Positions 1 through 14,400 of a DNA stretch of 64,000 bases are shown here, in pieces; positions within the stretch are counted from its first letter, which is position 1; each line of letters begins with the position of its first letter. The DNA lies in the NCBI GenBank assembly GCA_963921795.1, contig OY997641.1:57626950-57690949 (forward strand), read 5' to 3'. The DNA comes from Nannobrachium achirus (lineage: Eukaryota > Chordata > Actinopteri > Myctophiformes > Myctophidae). The notes under the pieces are model-generated. The model worked only from the letters and a program-made list of their open reading frames with translations. It was not told the origin of the DNA and did not search any database. A program made the translations under genes and the position numbers.

Positions 1-265
1 ATTTGACTTGATTAAATCACCATTTTCTTTTCTTTTTTTGATTATGATTAAGATTATCATTTAGCCGCCCTCGACTACATTGAATCTGAATCTGCAAACT
101 CTGAAAGGCCTATAATATTTCTCTTCCCAGTATAAACACAGCCCTGGTGCGTTTCATTTTATTTCCAGAGAGATCAGCTATAAATTATAGCCATGTGATA
201 TAAAATTGAATGGACCTATAGCCTATTTATTTATTTGCTATCTTCTCTAGCTTGTAAAGCCTGAT

Positions 266-375
<110 letters not shown>

Positions 376-404
376 ATAATTCAATTGCACGCATGCTGCG
401 TGCT

Positions 405-445
405 GTAAATAGCAGATCTACAAGCTCACAACGCAGCGCTGTGAC
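405..445. repeat. Half copy of the dispersed AGATCTACAAGCTC hairpin family
   Basis: Contains TAGCAGATCTACAAGCTCAC, the left arm of a hairpin found complete at 31620, 31823, 37975, 46790 and 63206. Here the right arm is missing. It lies about 55 bp outside the left target-site duplication of the giant foldback element. Confidence 0.65.
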
Positions 446-492
446 TTACTTGTGAACTTTTATTTCTGCTTACCGAGCACACATAAAGTAGC

Positions 493-500
493 CTATAACT
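493..500. repeat. Left 8-bp target-site duplication (CTATAACT)
   Basis: CTATAACT directly abuts the outer end of the left inverted repeat at 501. The same 8 bp directly abut the right end (26606-26613), and the bases on either side do not match, so the duplication is exactly 8 bp. Confidence 0.85.
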
Positions 501-711
501 ACTGCGGTCACGCCATCTACTCTTCAGGAAAAGCTGGTCGCGCTATCCTCACTTCAAAATATGGTGCGCTTCTACACGGCTGTTTACGGTTTGACAAGGG
601 GATGGTGCGTTCAAGGTGAGCTGGTACATTAGAATTTCTAGACTTTCGAGAAAAAGGGTGTATAAAATATGGAACTACATACTATTCAATCAACAGATGC
701 TTTAAATTAGA
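501..711 (+). repeat. Left 211-bp terminal inverted repeat
   Basis: Reverse-complementary to 26395-26605 over its full 211 bp with only a few differences, for example GAGCTG versus CGAGCTG context near 617/26490 and GAAAAAG versus GACCAAG near 650/26455. It is not tandemly repeated and ends at the C run at 712-726. Confidence 0.9.
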
Positions 712-726
712 CCCCCCCCCCCCCCC

Positions 727-1984
727 ACGTAGTGATGTCAGTAGCTCATATACTGAATGAATACGATGCATAGTAGTGATGTCTGTAGCTCATACTGAAT
801 GAATATGATGTATAGAATAGTGATGTCTGTAGCTCATACACTGAATGAATATGATGTATAGAGTAGTGATGTCTGTAGCTCATATACTGAATGAATATGA
901 TGTAGTGATGTCTGTAGCTCATATACTGAATGAATATGATGCATAGAGTAGTGATGTCTGTAGCTCATATACTGAATGAATATGATGCATAGAGTAGTGA
1001 TGTCTGTAGCTCATATACTGAATGAATATGATGCATAGAGTAGTGATGTCTGTAGCTCATATACTGAATGAATATGATGTCGTGATGTATGTAGCTCATA
1101 TACTGAATGAATATGATGCATAGAGTAGTGATGTCTGTAGCTCATATACTGAATGAATATGATGCATAGAGTAGTGATGTCTGTAGCTCATATACTGAAT
1201 GAATATGATGCATAGAGTAGTGATGTTTGTAGCTCATATACTGAATGAATATGATGCATAGAGTAGTGATGTCTGTAGCTCATATACTGAATGGATATGA
1301 TGGCATAGAGTAGTGATGTCTGTAGCTCATATACTGAGCTCATATACTGAATGAATATGATGTGTATAGTAGTGATTTCTGTAGCTCATATACTGAATGA
1401 ATATGATGTATAGAGTAGTGATGTCTGTAGCTCATACACTGAATGAATATGATGTATAGAGTAGTGATGTCTGTAGCTCATATACTGAATGAATATGATG
1501 TATAGTGATGTATGTAGCTCATATACTGAATGAATATGATGCATAGAGTAGTGATGTCTGTAGATCATATACTGAATGAATATGATGCTTAGAGTATTGA
1601 TGTCTGTAGCTCATATACTGAATGAATATGATGTATATAGTAGTGATGTCTGTAGCTCATATACTGAATGAATATGATGTATAGAGTAGTGATGTCTGTA
1701 GCTCATATACTGAATGAATATGATGTAGTGATGTCTGTAGCTCATATACTGAATGAATATGATGTATAGTGATGTCTGTAGCTCATATACTGAATGAATA
1801 TGATGTATAGAGTAGTGATGTCTGTAGCTCAAATACTGAATGAATATGATGTATAGAGTAGTGATGTCTGTAGCTCATATACTGAATGAATATGATGTAT
1901 AGTGATGTCTGTAGCTCATATACTGAATGAATATAATGTATAGAGTACTGATGTCTGTAGCTCATATACTGAATGAATATGATG
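727..1984 (-). repeat. 38-48 bp minisatellite, left arm
   Basis: Tandem units carrying GTCTGTAGCTCATATACTGA, mostly about 46 bp with shorter variants near 39 bp. The order of variants (a CATACTG unit, a CATACACTG unit, a short unit and so on) is the mirror of 25125-26381. Reading frames across it (for example minus strand 1386-1568) are products of the repeat, not genes. Confidence 0.95.
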
Positions 1985-4900
1985 ATGTTCCTAAGTACCT
2001 CTAAAAAATATTCCCAAACTTTTTTACTGTGCCAATAATTTATAATAAATTCTACAAATATTACCATAATCCATTCGCTATACTGCAAAAAGTATAAAAT
2101 CTGATAAAAATTAAGAAGATTTGTTACCATAAAACAACTATGTCACCTTATTCATGATGTACCTAAGTACCTCTAAAAATATTCCTGACCTGTTTTACTG
2201 TGCCAATAATTTATAATAAATTCTACAAATATTACCATAATCCATTCGCTATACTGCAAAAAGTATAAAATCTGATAAAAATTAAGAAGATTTGTTACCA
2301 TAAAACAACTATGTCACCTTGTTCATGATGTACCTAAGTACCTCTAAAAATATTCCTGACCTGTTTTACTGTGCCAATAATTTATAATAAATTCGACAAA
2401 TATTACCATAATCCATCCGCTATAGAGCAAAAAGTATAAAATCAGATAAAAATCAAAAAGATTTGTTACCATAAACCAACTCTGTCACTTTGTTCATGAT
2501 GTTCCTAAGTACCTCTAAAAAATATTCCCAACCTTTTTTACTGTGCCAATAATTTATAATAAATTCGACAAATATTACCATAATCCATCCGCTATAGAGC
2601 AAAAAGTATAAAATCAGATAAAAATCAAAAAGATTTGTTACCATAAAACAACTATGTCACCTTGTTCATGATGTTCCTAAGTACCTCTAAAAAATATTCC
2701 CAAAGTGTTTTACTGTGCCAATAATTTATAATAAATTCGACAAATATTACCATAAACCTTCGCTATACAGCTAAAAGTATAAAATCTGATAAAAATCAAA
2801 AAGATTTGTTACCATAAAACAACTATGTCACCTTGTTCATGATGTTCCTAAGTACCTCTAAAAAATATTCCCAACCTTTTTTACAGTGCCAATAATTTAT
2901 AATAAATTCGACAAATATTACCATAATCCATCCGCTATAGAGCAAAAAGTATAAAATCTGATAAAAATCAAAAAGATTTGTTACCATAAAACAACTATGT
3001 CACCTTGTTCATGATGTTCCTAAGTACCTCTAAAAAATATTCCCAACCTTTTTTACTGTGCCAATAATTTATAATAAATTCGACAAATATTACCATAATC
3101 CATCCGCTATAGAGCAAAAAGTATAAAATCAGATAAAAATCAAAAAGATTTGTTACCATAAAACAACTCTGTCACCTTGTTCATGATGTTCCTAAGTACC
3201 TCTAAAAAATATTCCCAAACTTTTTTACTGTGCCAATAATTTATAATAAATTCGACAAATATTACCATAATCCATCCGCTATAGAGCTAAAAGTATAAAA
3301 TCAGATAAAAATCAAAAAAAATTGTTACCATAAACCAACTCTGTCACCTTGTTCATGATGTTCCTAAGTACCTCTAAAAAATATTCCCAAACTTTTTTAC
3401 TGTGCCAATAATTTATAATAAATTCGACAAATATTACCATAATCCATCCGCTATAGAGCTAAAAGTATAAAATCAGATAAAAATCAAAAAGATTTGTTAC
3501 CATAAACCAACTCTGTCACCTTGTTCATGATGTTCCTGAGTACCTCTAAAAAATATTCCCAAACTTTTTTACTGTGCCAATAATTTATAAAAAATTCGAC
3601 AAATATTACCATAATCCATCCGCTATAGAGCAAAAAGTATAAAATCAGATAAAAATCAAAAAGATTTGTTACCATAAACCAACTCTGTCACCTTGTTCAT
3701 GATGTTCCTAAGTACCTCTAAAAAATATTCCCAAACTTTTTTACTGTGCCAATAATTTATAATAAATTCGACAAATATTACCATAATCCATCCGCTATAG
3801 AGCAAAAAGTATAAAATCAGATAAAAATCAAAAAGATTTGTTACCATAAACCAACTCTGTCACCTTGTTCATGATGTTCCTGAGTACCTCTAAAAAATAT
3901 TCCCAAACTTTTTTACTGTGCCAATAATTTATAATAAATTCGACAAATATTACCATAATCCATCCGCTATAGAGCAAAAAGTATAAAATCAGATAAAAAT
4001 CAAAAAGATTTGTTACCATAAATCAACTCTGTCACCTTGTTCATGATGTTCCTAAGTACCTCTAAAAATATTCCTGACCTGTTTTACTGTGCCAATAATT
4101 TATAATAAATTCGACAAATATTACCATAATCCATCCGCTATAGAGCAAAAAGTATAAAATCAGATAAAAATCAAAAAGATTTGTTACCATAAACCAACTC
4201 TGTCACCTTGTTCATGATGTTCCTAAGTACCTCTAAAAAATATTCCCAAACTTTTTTACTGTGCCAATAATTTATAATAAATTCGACAAATATTACCATA
4301 ATCCATCCGCTATAGAGCTAAAAGTATAAAATCAGATAAAAATCAAAAAGATTTGTTACCATAAACCAACTCTGTCACCTTGTTCATGATGTTCCTAAGT
4401 ACCTCTAAAAAATATTCCCAAACTTTTTTACTGTGCCAATAATTTATAATAATTTCGACAAATATTACCATAATCCATCCGCTATAGAGCTAAAAGTATA
4501 AAATCAGATAAAAATCAAAAAGATTTGTTACCATAAACCAACTCTGTCACCTTGTTCATGATGTTCCTGAGTACCTCTAAAAAATATTCCCAAACTTTTT
4601 TACTGTGCCAATAATTTATAATAAATTCGACAAATATTACCATAATCCATCCGCTATAGAGCAAAAAGTATAAAATCAGATAAAAATCAAAAAGATTTGT
4701 TACCATAAACCAACTCTGTCACCTTGTTCATGATGTTCCTGAGTACCTCTAAAAATATTCCCAAACTTTTTTACTGTGCCAATAATTTATAATAAATTCG
4801 ACAAATATTACCATAATCCATCCGCTATAGAGCAAAAAGTATAAAATCAGATAAAAATCAAAAAGATTTGTTACCATAAATCAACTCTGTCACCTTGTTC

Positions 4901-7900
4901 ATGATGTTCCTAAGTACCTCTAAAAATATTCCTGACCTGTTTTACTGTGCCAATAATTTATAATAAATTCGACAAATATTACCATAATCCATCCGCTATA
5001 GAGCAAAAAGTATAAAATCAGATAAAAATCAAAAAGATTTGTTACCATAAACCAACTCTGTCACCTTGTTCATGATGTTCCTAAGTACCTCTAAAAAATA
5101 TTCCCAAACTTTTTTACTGTGCCAATAATTTATAATAAATTCGACAAATATTACCATAATCCATCCGCTATAGAGCTAAAAGTATAAAATCAGATAAAAA
5201 TCAAAAAGATTTGTTACCATAAACCAACTCTGTCACCTTGTTCATGATGTTCCTGAGTACCTCTAAAAAATATTCCCAAACTTTTTTACTGTGCCAATAA
5301 TTTATAATAAATTCGACAAATATTACCATAATCCATCCGCTATAGAGCTAAAAGTATAAAATCAGATAAAAATCAAAAAGATTTGTTACCATAAACCAAC
5401 TCTGTCACCTTGTTCATGATGTTCCTGAGTACCTCTAAAAATATTCCCAACCTGTTTTACTGTGCCAATAATTTATAATAAATTCGACAAATATTACCAT
5501 AAACCTTCGCTATACAGCTAAAAGTATAAAATCTGATAAAAATTAAGATTTGTTACCATAAAACAACTATGTCACCTTGTTCATGATGTTCCTAAGTACC
5601 TCTAAAAAATATTCCCAACCTTTTTTACTGTGCCAATAATTTATAATAAATTCGACAAATATTACCATAATCCATCCGCTATAGAGCAAAAAGTATAAAA
5701 TCAGATAAAAATCAAAAAGATTTGTTACCATAAATCAACTCTGTCACCTTGTTCATGATGTTCCTAAGTACCTCTAAAAATATTCCTGACCTGTTTTACT
5801 GTGCCAATAATTTATAATAAATTCGACAAATATTACCATAATCCATCCGCTATAGAGCAAAAAGTATAAAATCAGATAAAAATCAAAAAGATTTGTTACC
5901 ATAAACCAACTCTGTCACCTTGTTCATGATGTTCCTAAGTACCTCTAAAAAATATTCCCAAACTTTTTTACTGTGCCAATAATTTATAATAAATTCGACA
6001 AATATTACCATAATCCATCCGCTATAGAGCTAAAAGTATAAAATCAGATAAAAATCAAAAAGATTTGTTACCATAAACCAACTCTGTCACCTTGTTCATG
6101 ATGTTCCTAAGTACCTCTAAAAAATATTCCCAAACTTTTTTACTGTGCCAATAATTTATAATAAATTCGACAAATATTACCATAATCCATCCGCTATAGA
6201 GCTAAAAGTATAAAATCAGATAAAAATCAAAAAGATTTGTTACCATAAACCAACTCTGTCACCTTGTTCATGATGTTCCTGAGTACCTCTAAAAAATATT
6301 CCCAAACTTTTTTACTGTGCCAATAATTTATAATAAATTCGACAAATATTACCATAATCCATCCGCTATAGAGCTAAAAGTATAAAATCAGATAAAAATC
6401 AAAAAGATTTGTTACCATAAACCAACTCTGTCACCTTGTTCATGATGTTCCTGAGTACCTCTAAAAATATTCCCAACCTGTTTTACTGTGCCAATAATTT
6501 ATAATAAATTCGACAAATATTACCATAAACCTTCGCTATACAGCTAAAAGTATAAAATCTGATAAAAATTAAGAAGATTTGTTACCATAAAACAACTATG
6601 TCACCTTGTTCATGATGTTCCTAAGTACCTCTAAAAAATATTCCCAACCTTTTTTACTGTGCCAATAATTTATAATAAATTCTACAAATATCACCATAAA
6701 CCTTCGCTATACAGCTAAAAGTATAAACTCTGATAAAAATTAAGAAGATTTGTTACCATAAAACAACTATGTCACCTTGTTCATGATGTTCCTAAGTACC
6801 TCGAAAAAATATTCCCAACCTTTTTTACTGTGCCAATAATTTATAATAAATTCTACAAATATCACCATAAACCTTCGCTATACAGCTAAAAGTATAAACT
6901 CTGATAAAAATTAAGAAGATTTGTTACCATAAAACAACTATGTCACCTTGTTCATGATGTTCCTAAGTACCTCGAAAAAATATTCCCAACCTTTTTTACT
7001 GTGCCAATAATTTATAATAAATTCGACAAATATCACCATAAACCTTCGCTATACAGCTAAAAGTATAAACTCTGATAAAAATTAAGAAGATTTGTTACCA
7101 TAAAACAACTAAGTCACCTTGTTCATGATGTTCCTAAGTACCTCTAAAAAATATTCCCAAACTGTTTTACTGTGCCAATAATTTATAATAAATTCGACAA
7201 ATATTACCATAAACCTTTGCTATACAGCAAAAACTATAAAAACTGATAGAAATTAAGAAGATTTGTTACCATAAAACAACTATGTCACCTTGTTCATGAT
7301 GTCTCTAAGTACCTCTAAAAAATATTCCCAAACTGTTTTACTGTGCCAATAATTTATAATAAATTCGACAAATATTACCATAAACCTTCGCTATACAGCT
7401 AAAAGTATAAACTCTGATAAAAATTAAGAAGATTTGTTACCATAAAACAACTATGTCACCTTGTTCATGATGTTCCTAAGTACCTCTAAAAAATATTCCC
7501 AAACTGTTTTACTGTGCCAATAATTTATAATAAATTCGACAAATATTACCATAAACCTTCGCTATACAGCTAAAAGTATAAAATCTGATAAAAATTAAGA
7601 AGATTTGTTACCATAAAACAACTATGTCACCTTGTTCATGATGTTCCTAAGTACCTCTAAAAATATTCCCAACCTTTTTTACTGTGCCAATAATTTATAA
7701 TAAATTCTACAAATATCACCATAAACCTTCGCTATACAGCTAAAAGTATAAAATCTGATAAAAATTAAGAAGATTTGTTACCATAAAACAACTATGTCAC
7801 CTTGTTCATGATGTTCCTAAGTATCTCTAAAAAATATTCCCAACCTTTTTTACTGTGCCAATAATTTATAATAAATTCTACAAATATCACCATAAACCTT

Positions 7901-10900
7901 CGCTATACAGCTAAAAGTATAAACTCTGATAAAAATTAAGAAGATTTGTTACCATAAAACAACTATGTCACCTTGTTCATGATGTTCCTAAGTACCTCTA
8001 AAAAATATTCCCAAACTGTTTTACTGTGCCAATAATTTATAATAAATTCGACAAATATTACCATAAACCTTTGCTATACAGCAAAAACTATAAAAACTGA
8101 TAAAAATTAAGAAGATTTGTTACCATAAAACAACTATGTCACCTTGTTCATGATGTCTCTAAGTACCTCTAAAAAATATTCCCAAACTGTTTTACTGTGT
8201 CAATAATTTATAATAAATTCGACAAATATTACCATAAACCTTTGCTATACAGCAAAAACTATAAAAACTGATAAAAATTAAGAAGATTTGTTACCATAAA
8301 ACAACTATGTCACCTTGTTCATGATGTTCCTAAGTACCTCTAAAAAATATTCCCAAACTGTTTTACTGTGCCAATAATTTATAATAAATTCTACAAATAT
8401 CACCATAAACCTTCGCTATACAGCTAAAAGTATAAACTCTGATAAAAATTAAGAAGATTTGTTACCATAAAACAACTATGTCACCTTGTTCATGATGTTC
8501 CTAAGTACCTCGAAAAAATATTCCCAACCTTTTTTACTGTGCCAATAATTTATAATAAATTCGACAAATATCACCATAAACCTTCGCTATACAGCTAAAA
8601 GTATAAACTCTGATAAAAATTAAGAAGATTTGTTACCATAAAACAACTATGTCACCTTGTTCATGATGTTCCTAAGTACCTCTAAAAAATATTCCCAAAC
8701 TGTTTTACTGTGCCAATAATTTATAATAAATTCGACAAATATTACCATAAACCTTTGCTATACAGCAAAAACTATAAAAACTGATAGAAATTAAGAAGAT
8801 TTGTTACCATAAAACAACTGTCACCTTGTTCATGATGTCTCTAAGTACCTCTAAAAAATATTCCCAAACTGTTTTACTGTGCCAATAATTTATAATAAAT
8901 TCGACAAATATTACCATAAACCTTTGCTATACAGCAAAAACTATAAAAACTGATAAAAATTAAGAAGATTTGTTACCATAAAACAACTATGTCACCTTGT
9001 TCATGATGTTCCTAAGTACCTCTAAAAAATATTCCCAAACTGTTTTACTGTGCCAATAATTTATAATAAATTCTACAAATATCACCATAAACCTTCGCTA
9101 TACAGCTAAAAGTATAAACTCTGATAAAAATTAAGAAGATTTGTTACCATAAAACAACTATGTCACCTTGTTCATGATGTTCCTAAGTACCTCGAAAAAA
9201 TATTCCCAACCTTTTTTACTGTGCCAATAATTTATAATAAATTCGACAAATATCACCATAAACCTTCGCTATACAGCTAAAAGTATAAACTCTGATAAAA
9301 ATTAAGAAGATTTGTTACCATAAAACAACTATGTCACCTTGTTCATGATGTTCCTAAGTACCTCTAAAAAATATTCCCAAACTGTTTTACTGTGCCAATA
9401 ATTTATAATAAATTCGACAAATATTACCATAAACCTTTGCTATACAGCAAAAACTATAAAAACTGATAGAAATTAAGAAGATTTGTTACCATAAAACAAC
9501 TATGTCACCTTGTTCATGATGTCTCTAAGTACCTCTAAAAAATATTCCCAAACTGTTTTACTGTGCCAATAATTTATAATAAATTCGACAAATATTACCA
9601 TAAACCTTCGCTATACAGCTAAAAGTATAAACTCTGATAAAAATTAAGAAGATTTGTTACCATAAAACAACTATGTCACCTTGTTCATGATGTTCCTAAG
9701 TACCTCTAAAAAATATTCCCAAACTGTTTTACTGTGCCAATAATTTATAATAAATTCGACAAATATTACCATAAACCTTCGCTATACAGCTAAAAGTATA
9801 AAATCTGATAAAAATTAAGAAGATTTGTTACCATAAAACAACTATGTCACCTTGTTCATGATGTTCCTAAGTACCTCTAAAAATATTCCCAACCTTTTTT
9901 ACTGTGCCAATAATTTATAATAAATTCTACAAATATCACCATAAACCTTCGCTATACAGCTAAAAGTATAAAATCTGATAAAAATTAAGAAGATTTGTTA
10001 CCATAAAACAACTATGTCACCTTGTTCATGATGTTCCTAAGTATCTCTAAAAAATATTCCCAACCTTTTTTACTGTGCCAATAATTTATAATAAATTCTA
10101 CAAATATCACCATAAACCTTCGCTATACAGCTAAAAGTATAAACTCTGATAAAAATTAAGAAGATTTGTTACCATAAAACAACTATGTCACCTTGTTCAT
10201 GATGTTCCTAAGTACCTCTAAAAAATATTCCCAAACTGTTTTACTGTGCCAATAATTTATAATAAATTCGACAAATATTACCATAAACCTTTGCTATACA
10301 GCAAAAACTATAAAAACTGATAAAAATTAAGAAGATTTGTTACCATAAAACAACTATGTCACCTTGTTCATGATGTCTCTAAGTACCTCTAAAAAATATT
10401 CCCAAACTGTTTTACTGTGTCAATAATTTATAATAAATTCGACAAATATTACCATAAACCTTTGCTATACAGCAAAAACTATAAAAACTGATAAAAATTA
10501 AGAAGATTTGTTACCATAAAACAACTATGTCACCTTGTTCATGATGTTCCTAAGTACCTCTAAAAAATATTCCCAAACTGTTTTACTGTGCCAATAATTT
10601 ATAATAAATTCGACAAATATTACCATAAACCTTTGCTATACAGCAAAAACTATAAAAACTGATAAAAATTAAGAAGATTTGTTACCATAAAACAACTATG
10701 TCACCTTGTTCATGATGTTCCTAAGTACCTCGAAAAAATATTCCCAACCTTTTTTACTGTGCCAATAATTTATAATAAATTCTACAAATATCACCATAAA
10801 CCTTCGCTATACAGCTAAAAGTATAAACTCTGATAAAAATTAAGAAGATTTGTTACCATAAAACAACTATGTCACCTTGTTCATGATGTTCCTAAGTATC

Positions 10901-11449
10901 TCTAAAAAATATTCCCAACCTTTTTTACTGTGCCAATAATTTATAATAAATTCTACAAATATCACCATAAACCTTCGCTATACAGCTAAAAGTATAAACT
11001 CTGATAAAAATTAAGAAGATTTGTTACCATAAAACAACTATGTCACCTTGTTCATGATGTTCCTAAGTACCTCTAAAAAATATTCCCAACCTGTTTTACT
11101 GTGCCAATAATTTATAATAAATTCTACAAATATCACCATAAACCTTCGCTATACAGCTAAAAGTATAAACTCTGATAAAAATTAAGAAGATTTGTTACCA
11201 TAAAACAACTATGTCACCTTGTTCATGATGTTCCTAAGTATCTCTAAAAAATATTCCCAACCTTTTTTACTGTGCCAATAATTTATAATAAATTCTACAA
11301 ATATCACCATAAACCTTCGCTATACAGCTAAAAGTATAAAATCAGATAAAAATCAAGAAGATTTGTTACCATAAAACAACTATATCCCCTTGTTCATGAT
11401 GTATCTAAGTACCTCTAAAAAATATTCCCGACCTGTTTTACTGTGCCAA
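1985..11449 (-). repeat. 171-172 bp satellite array, left arm
   Basis: About 9.5 kb of head-to-tail AT-rich monomers, roughly 55 by length over period. Each holds ATGATGTTCCTAAGTACCTC, an ACTGTGCCAATAATTTATAA block and TTGTTACCATAAA. Every monomer keeps a short dyad, AATTTATNATAAATT-like. A block at about 6841-8390 recurs at 9061-10610 (shift 2220 bp, 13 monomers) with the same private variants. Confidence 0.97.
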
Positions 11450-11462
11450 TACTATTTGTTTA
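11440..11462. other. Centre of the giant palindrome (satellite orientation switch)
   Basis: The left-arm monomer breaks off after CTGTGCCAAT, and right-arm sequence starts within a monomer at TTTATCTGATTTTATAC. About 10 bp (ACTATTTG region) separate them, so there is no unique loop and no transposase between the arms. Confidence 0.85.
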
Positions 11463-14400
11463 TCTGATTTTATACTTTTTGCTCTATAGCGGATGGATTA
11501 TGGTATTATTTGTAAAATTTATTATAAATTATTGGCACAGTAAAACAGGTCGGGAATATTTTTAGAGGTACTTAGATACATCATGAACAATGGGATATAG
11601 TTGTTTTATGGTAACAAATCTTCTTAATTTGTATCTGATTTTACACTTTTTGCTGTATAGCGGATGGATTATGGTAATATTTGTAGAATTTATTATAATT
11701 TATTGACACAGTAAAACAGTTTGGGAATATTTTCAGAGGTACTTAGGTACATTCTGAACAAGGGGATATTGTTGTTTTATGGTAACAAATCTTCCTAATT
11801 TTTATCTGATTTTACACTTTTTGCTGTATAGCGGTTGGATTATGGTAATATTTGTAGAATTTATTATAAATTATTGGCACAGTAAAACAGGTCGGGAATA
11901 TTTTTAGAGGTACTTAGATACATCATGAACAAGGGGATATAGTTGTTTTATGGTAACAAATCTTCTTCATTTTTATCTGATTTTACACTTTTTGCTGTAT
12001 AGCGGATGGATTATGGTAATATTTGTAGAATTTATTATAATTTATTGACACAGTAAAAAAGTTTGGGAATATTTTCAGAGGTACTTAGGTACATTCTGAA
12101 CAAGGGGATATAGTTGTTTTATGGTAACAAATCTTCCTAATTTTTATCAGATTTTACACTTTTTGCTGTATAGCGGATGGATTATGGTCATATTTGTAGA
12201 ATTTATTATAAATTATTGGCACAGTAAAACAGGTCGGGAATATTTTTAGAGGTACTTAGATACATCATGAACAATGGGATATAGTTGATTTATGGTAACA
12301 AATCTTCTTAATTTTTATCTGATTTTACACTTTTTGCTGTATAGCCAATTGTTTATGGTAATATTTATGGAATTTATTATAAATTATTGGCACAGTAAAA
12401 CAGTTTGGGAATATTTTTAGAGGTACTTAGATATATCATGAACAAGGGGATATAGTTATTTTATGGTAACAAATCTTCTTGATTTTTATCTGATTTTATA
12501 CTTTTCGCTGTATAGTGGATGGATTATGGTAATATTTGTAGAATTTATTATAAATTATTTGTACAGTAAAACAGGTCAGGAATTGTTTTTAGAGGTACTT
12601 AGATACATCATGAACAAGGGGATATAGTTGTTTTATGGTAACAAATCTTGATTTTTATCTGATTTTATACTTTTTGCTCTATAGCGGATGGATTATGGTA
12701 ATATTTGTAGAATTTATTATAAATTATTGGCACAGTAAAACAGGTCGGGAATATTTTTAGAGGTATTTAGATACATCATGAACAATGGGATATAGTTGTT
12801 CTATGGTAACAAATCTTCTTGATTTTTATCTGATTTTATACTTTTTGCTCTATAGCGGATGGATTATGGTAATATTTGTAGAATTTATTATAAATTATTG
12901 GCACAGTAAAACAGGTCGGGAATATTTTTAGAGGTACTTAGATACATCATGAACAATGGGATATAGTTGTTTTATGGTAACAAATCTTCTTAATTTTTAT
13001 CTGATTTTACACTTTTTGCTGTATAGCGAAGGTTTATGGTAATATTTGTCGAATTTATTATAAATTATTGGCACAGTAAAACAGTTTGGGAATATTTTTT
13101 AGAGGTACTTAGGAACATCTTGAACAAGGTGACATAGTTGTTTTATGGTAACAAATCTTCTTAATTTTTATCAGAGTTTATACTTTTAGCTGTATAGCGA
13201 AGGTTTATGGTAATATTTGTCGAATTTATTATAAATTATTGGCACAGTAAAACAGTTTGGGAATATTTTTTAGAGGTACTTAGAGACATCATGAACAAGG
13301 TGACATAGTTGTTTTATGGTAACAAATCTTCTTAATTTTTATCTGTTTTTATAGTTTTTGCTGTATAGCAAAGGTTTATGGTAATATTTGTCAAATTTAT
13401 TATAAATTATTGGCACAGTAAAACAGTTTGGGAATATTTTTTAGAGGTACTTAGGAACATCATGAACAAGGTGACATAGTTGTTTTATGGTAACAAATCT
13501 TCTTAATTTTTATCAGAGTTTATACTTTTAGCTGTATAGCGAAGGTTTATGGTGATATTTGTCGAATTTATTATAAATTATTGGCACAGTAAAAAAGGTT
13601 GGGAATATTTTTTCGAGGTACTTAGGAACATCATGAACAAGCTGACATAGTTGTTTTATGGTAACAAAACTTCTTAATTTTTATCAGAGTTTATACTTTT
13701 AGCTGTATAGCGAAGGTTTATGGTGATATTTGTCGAATTTATTATAAATTATTGGCACAGTAAAACAGGTTGGGAATATTTTTTAGAGGTACTTAGGAAC
13801 ATCATGAACAAGGTGACATAGTTGTTTTATGGTAACAAATCTTCTTAATTTTTATCAGTTTTTATAGTTTTTGCTGTATAGCAAAGGTTTATGGTAATAT
13901 TTGTCGAATTTATTATAAATTATTGACACAGTAAAACAGTTTGGGAATATTTTTTAGAGGTACTTAGGAACATCATGAACAAGGTGACATAGTTGTTTTA
14001 TGGTAACAAATCTTCTTAATTTTTATCAGAGTTTATACTTTTAGCTGTATAGCGAAGGTTTATGGTGATATTTGTAGAATTTATTATAAATTATTGGCAC
14101 AGTAAAAAAGGTTGGGAATATTTTTTAGAGGTACTTAGGAACATCATGAACAAGGTGACATAGTTGTTTTATGGTAACAAATCTTCTTAATTTTTATCAG
14201 ATTTTATACTTTTAGCTGTATAGCGAAGGTTTATGGTAATATTTGTCGAATTTATTATAAATTATTGGCACAGTAAAACAGGTTGGGAATATTTTTAGAG
14301 GTACTCAGGAACATCATGAACAAGGTGACAGAGTTGGTTTATGGTAACAAATCTTTTTGATTTTTATCTGATTTTATACTTTTAGCTCTATAGCGGATGG

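Noticed and set aside
727..1984. CRISPR-like array
   Set aside because: Repeat units are continuous with no unique spacers, and the context is eukaryotic.
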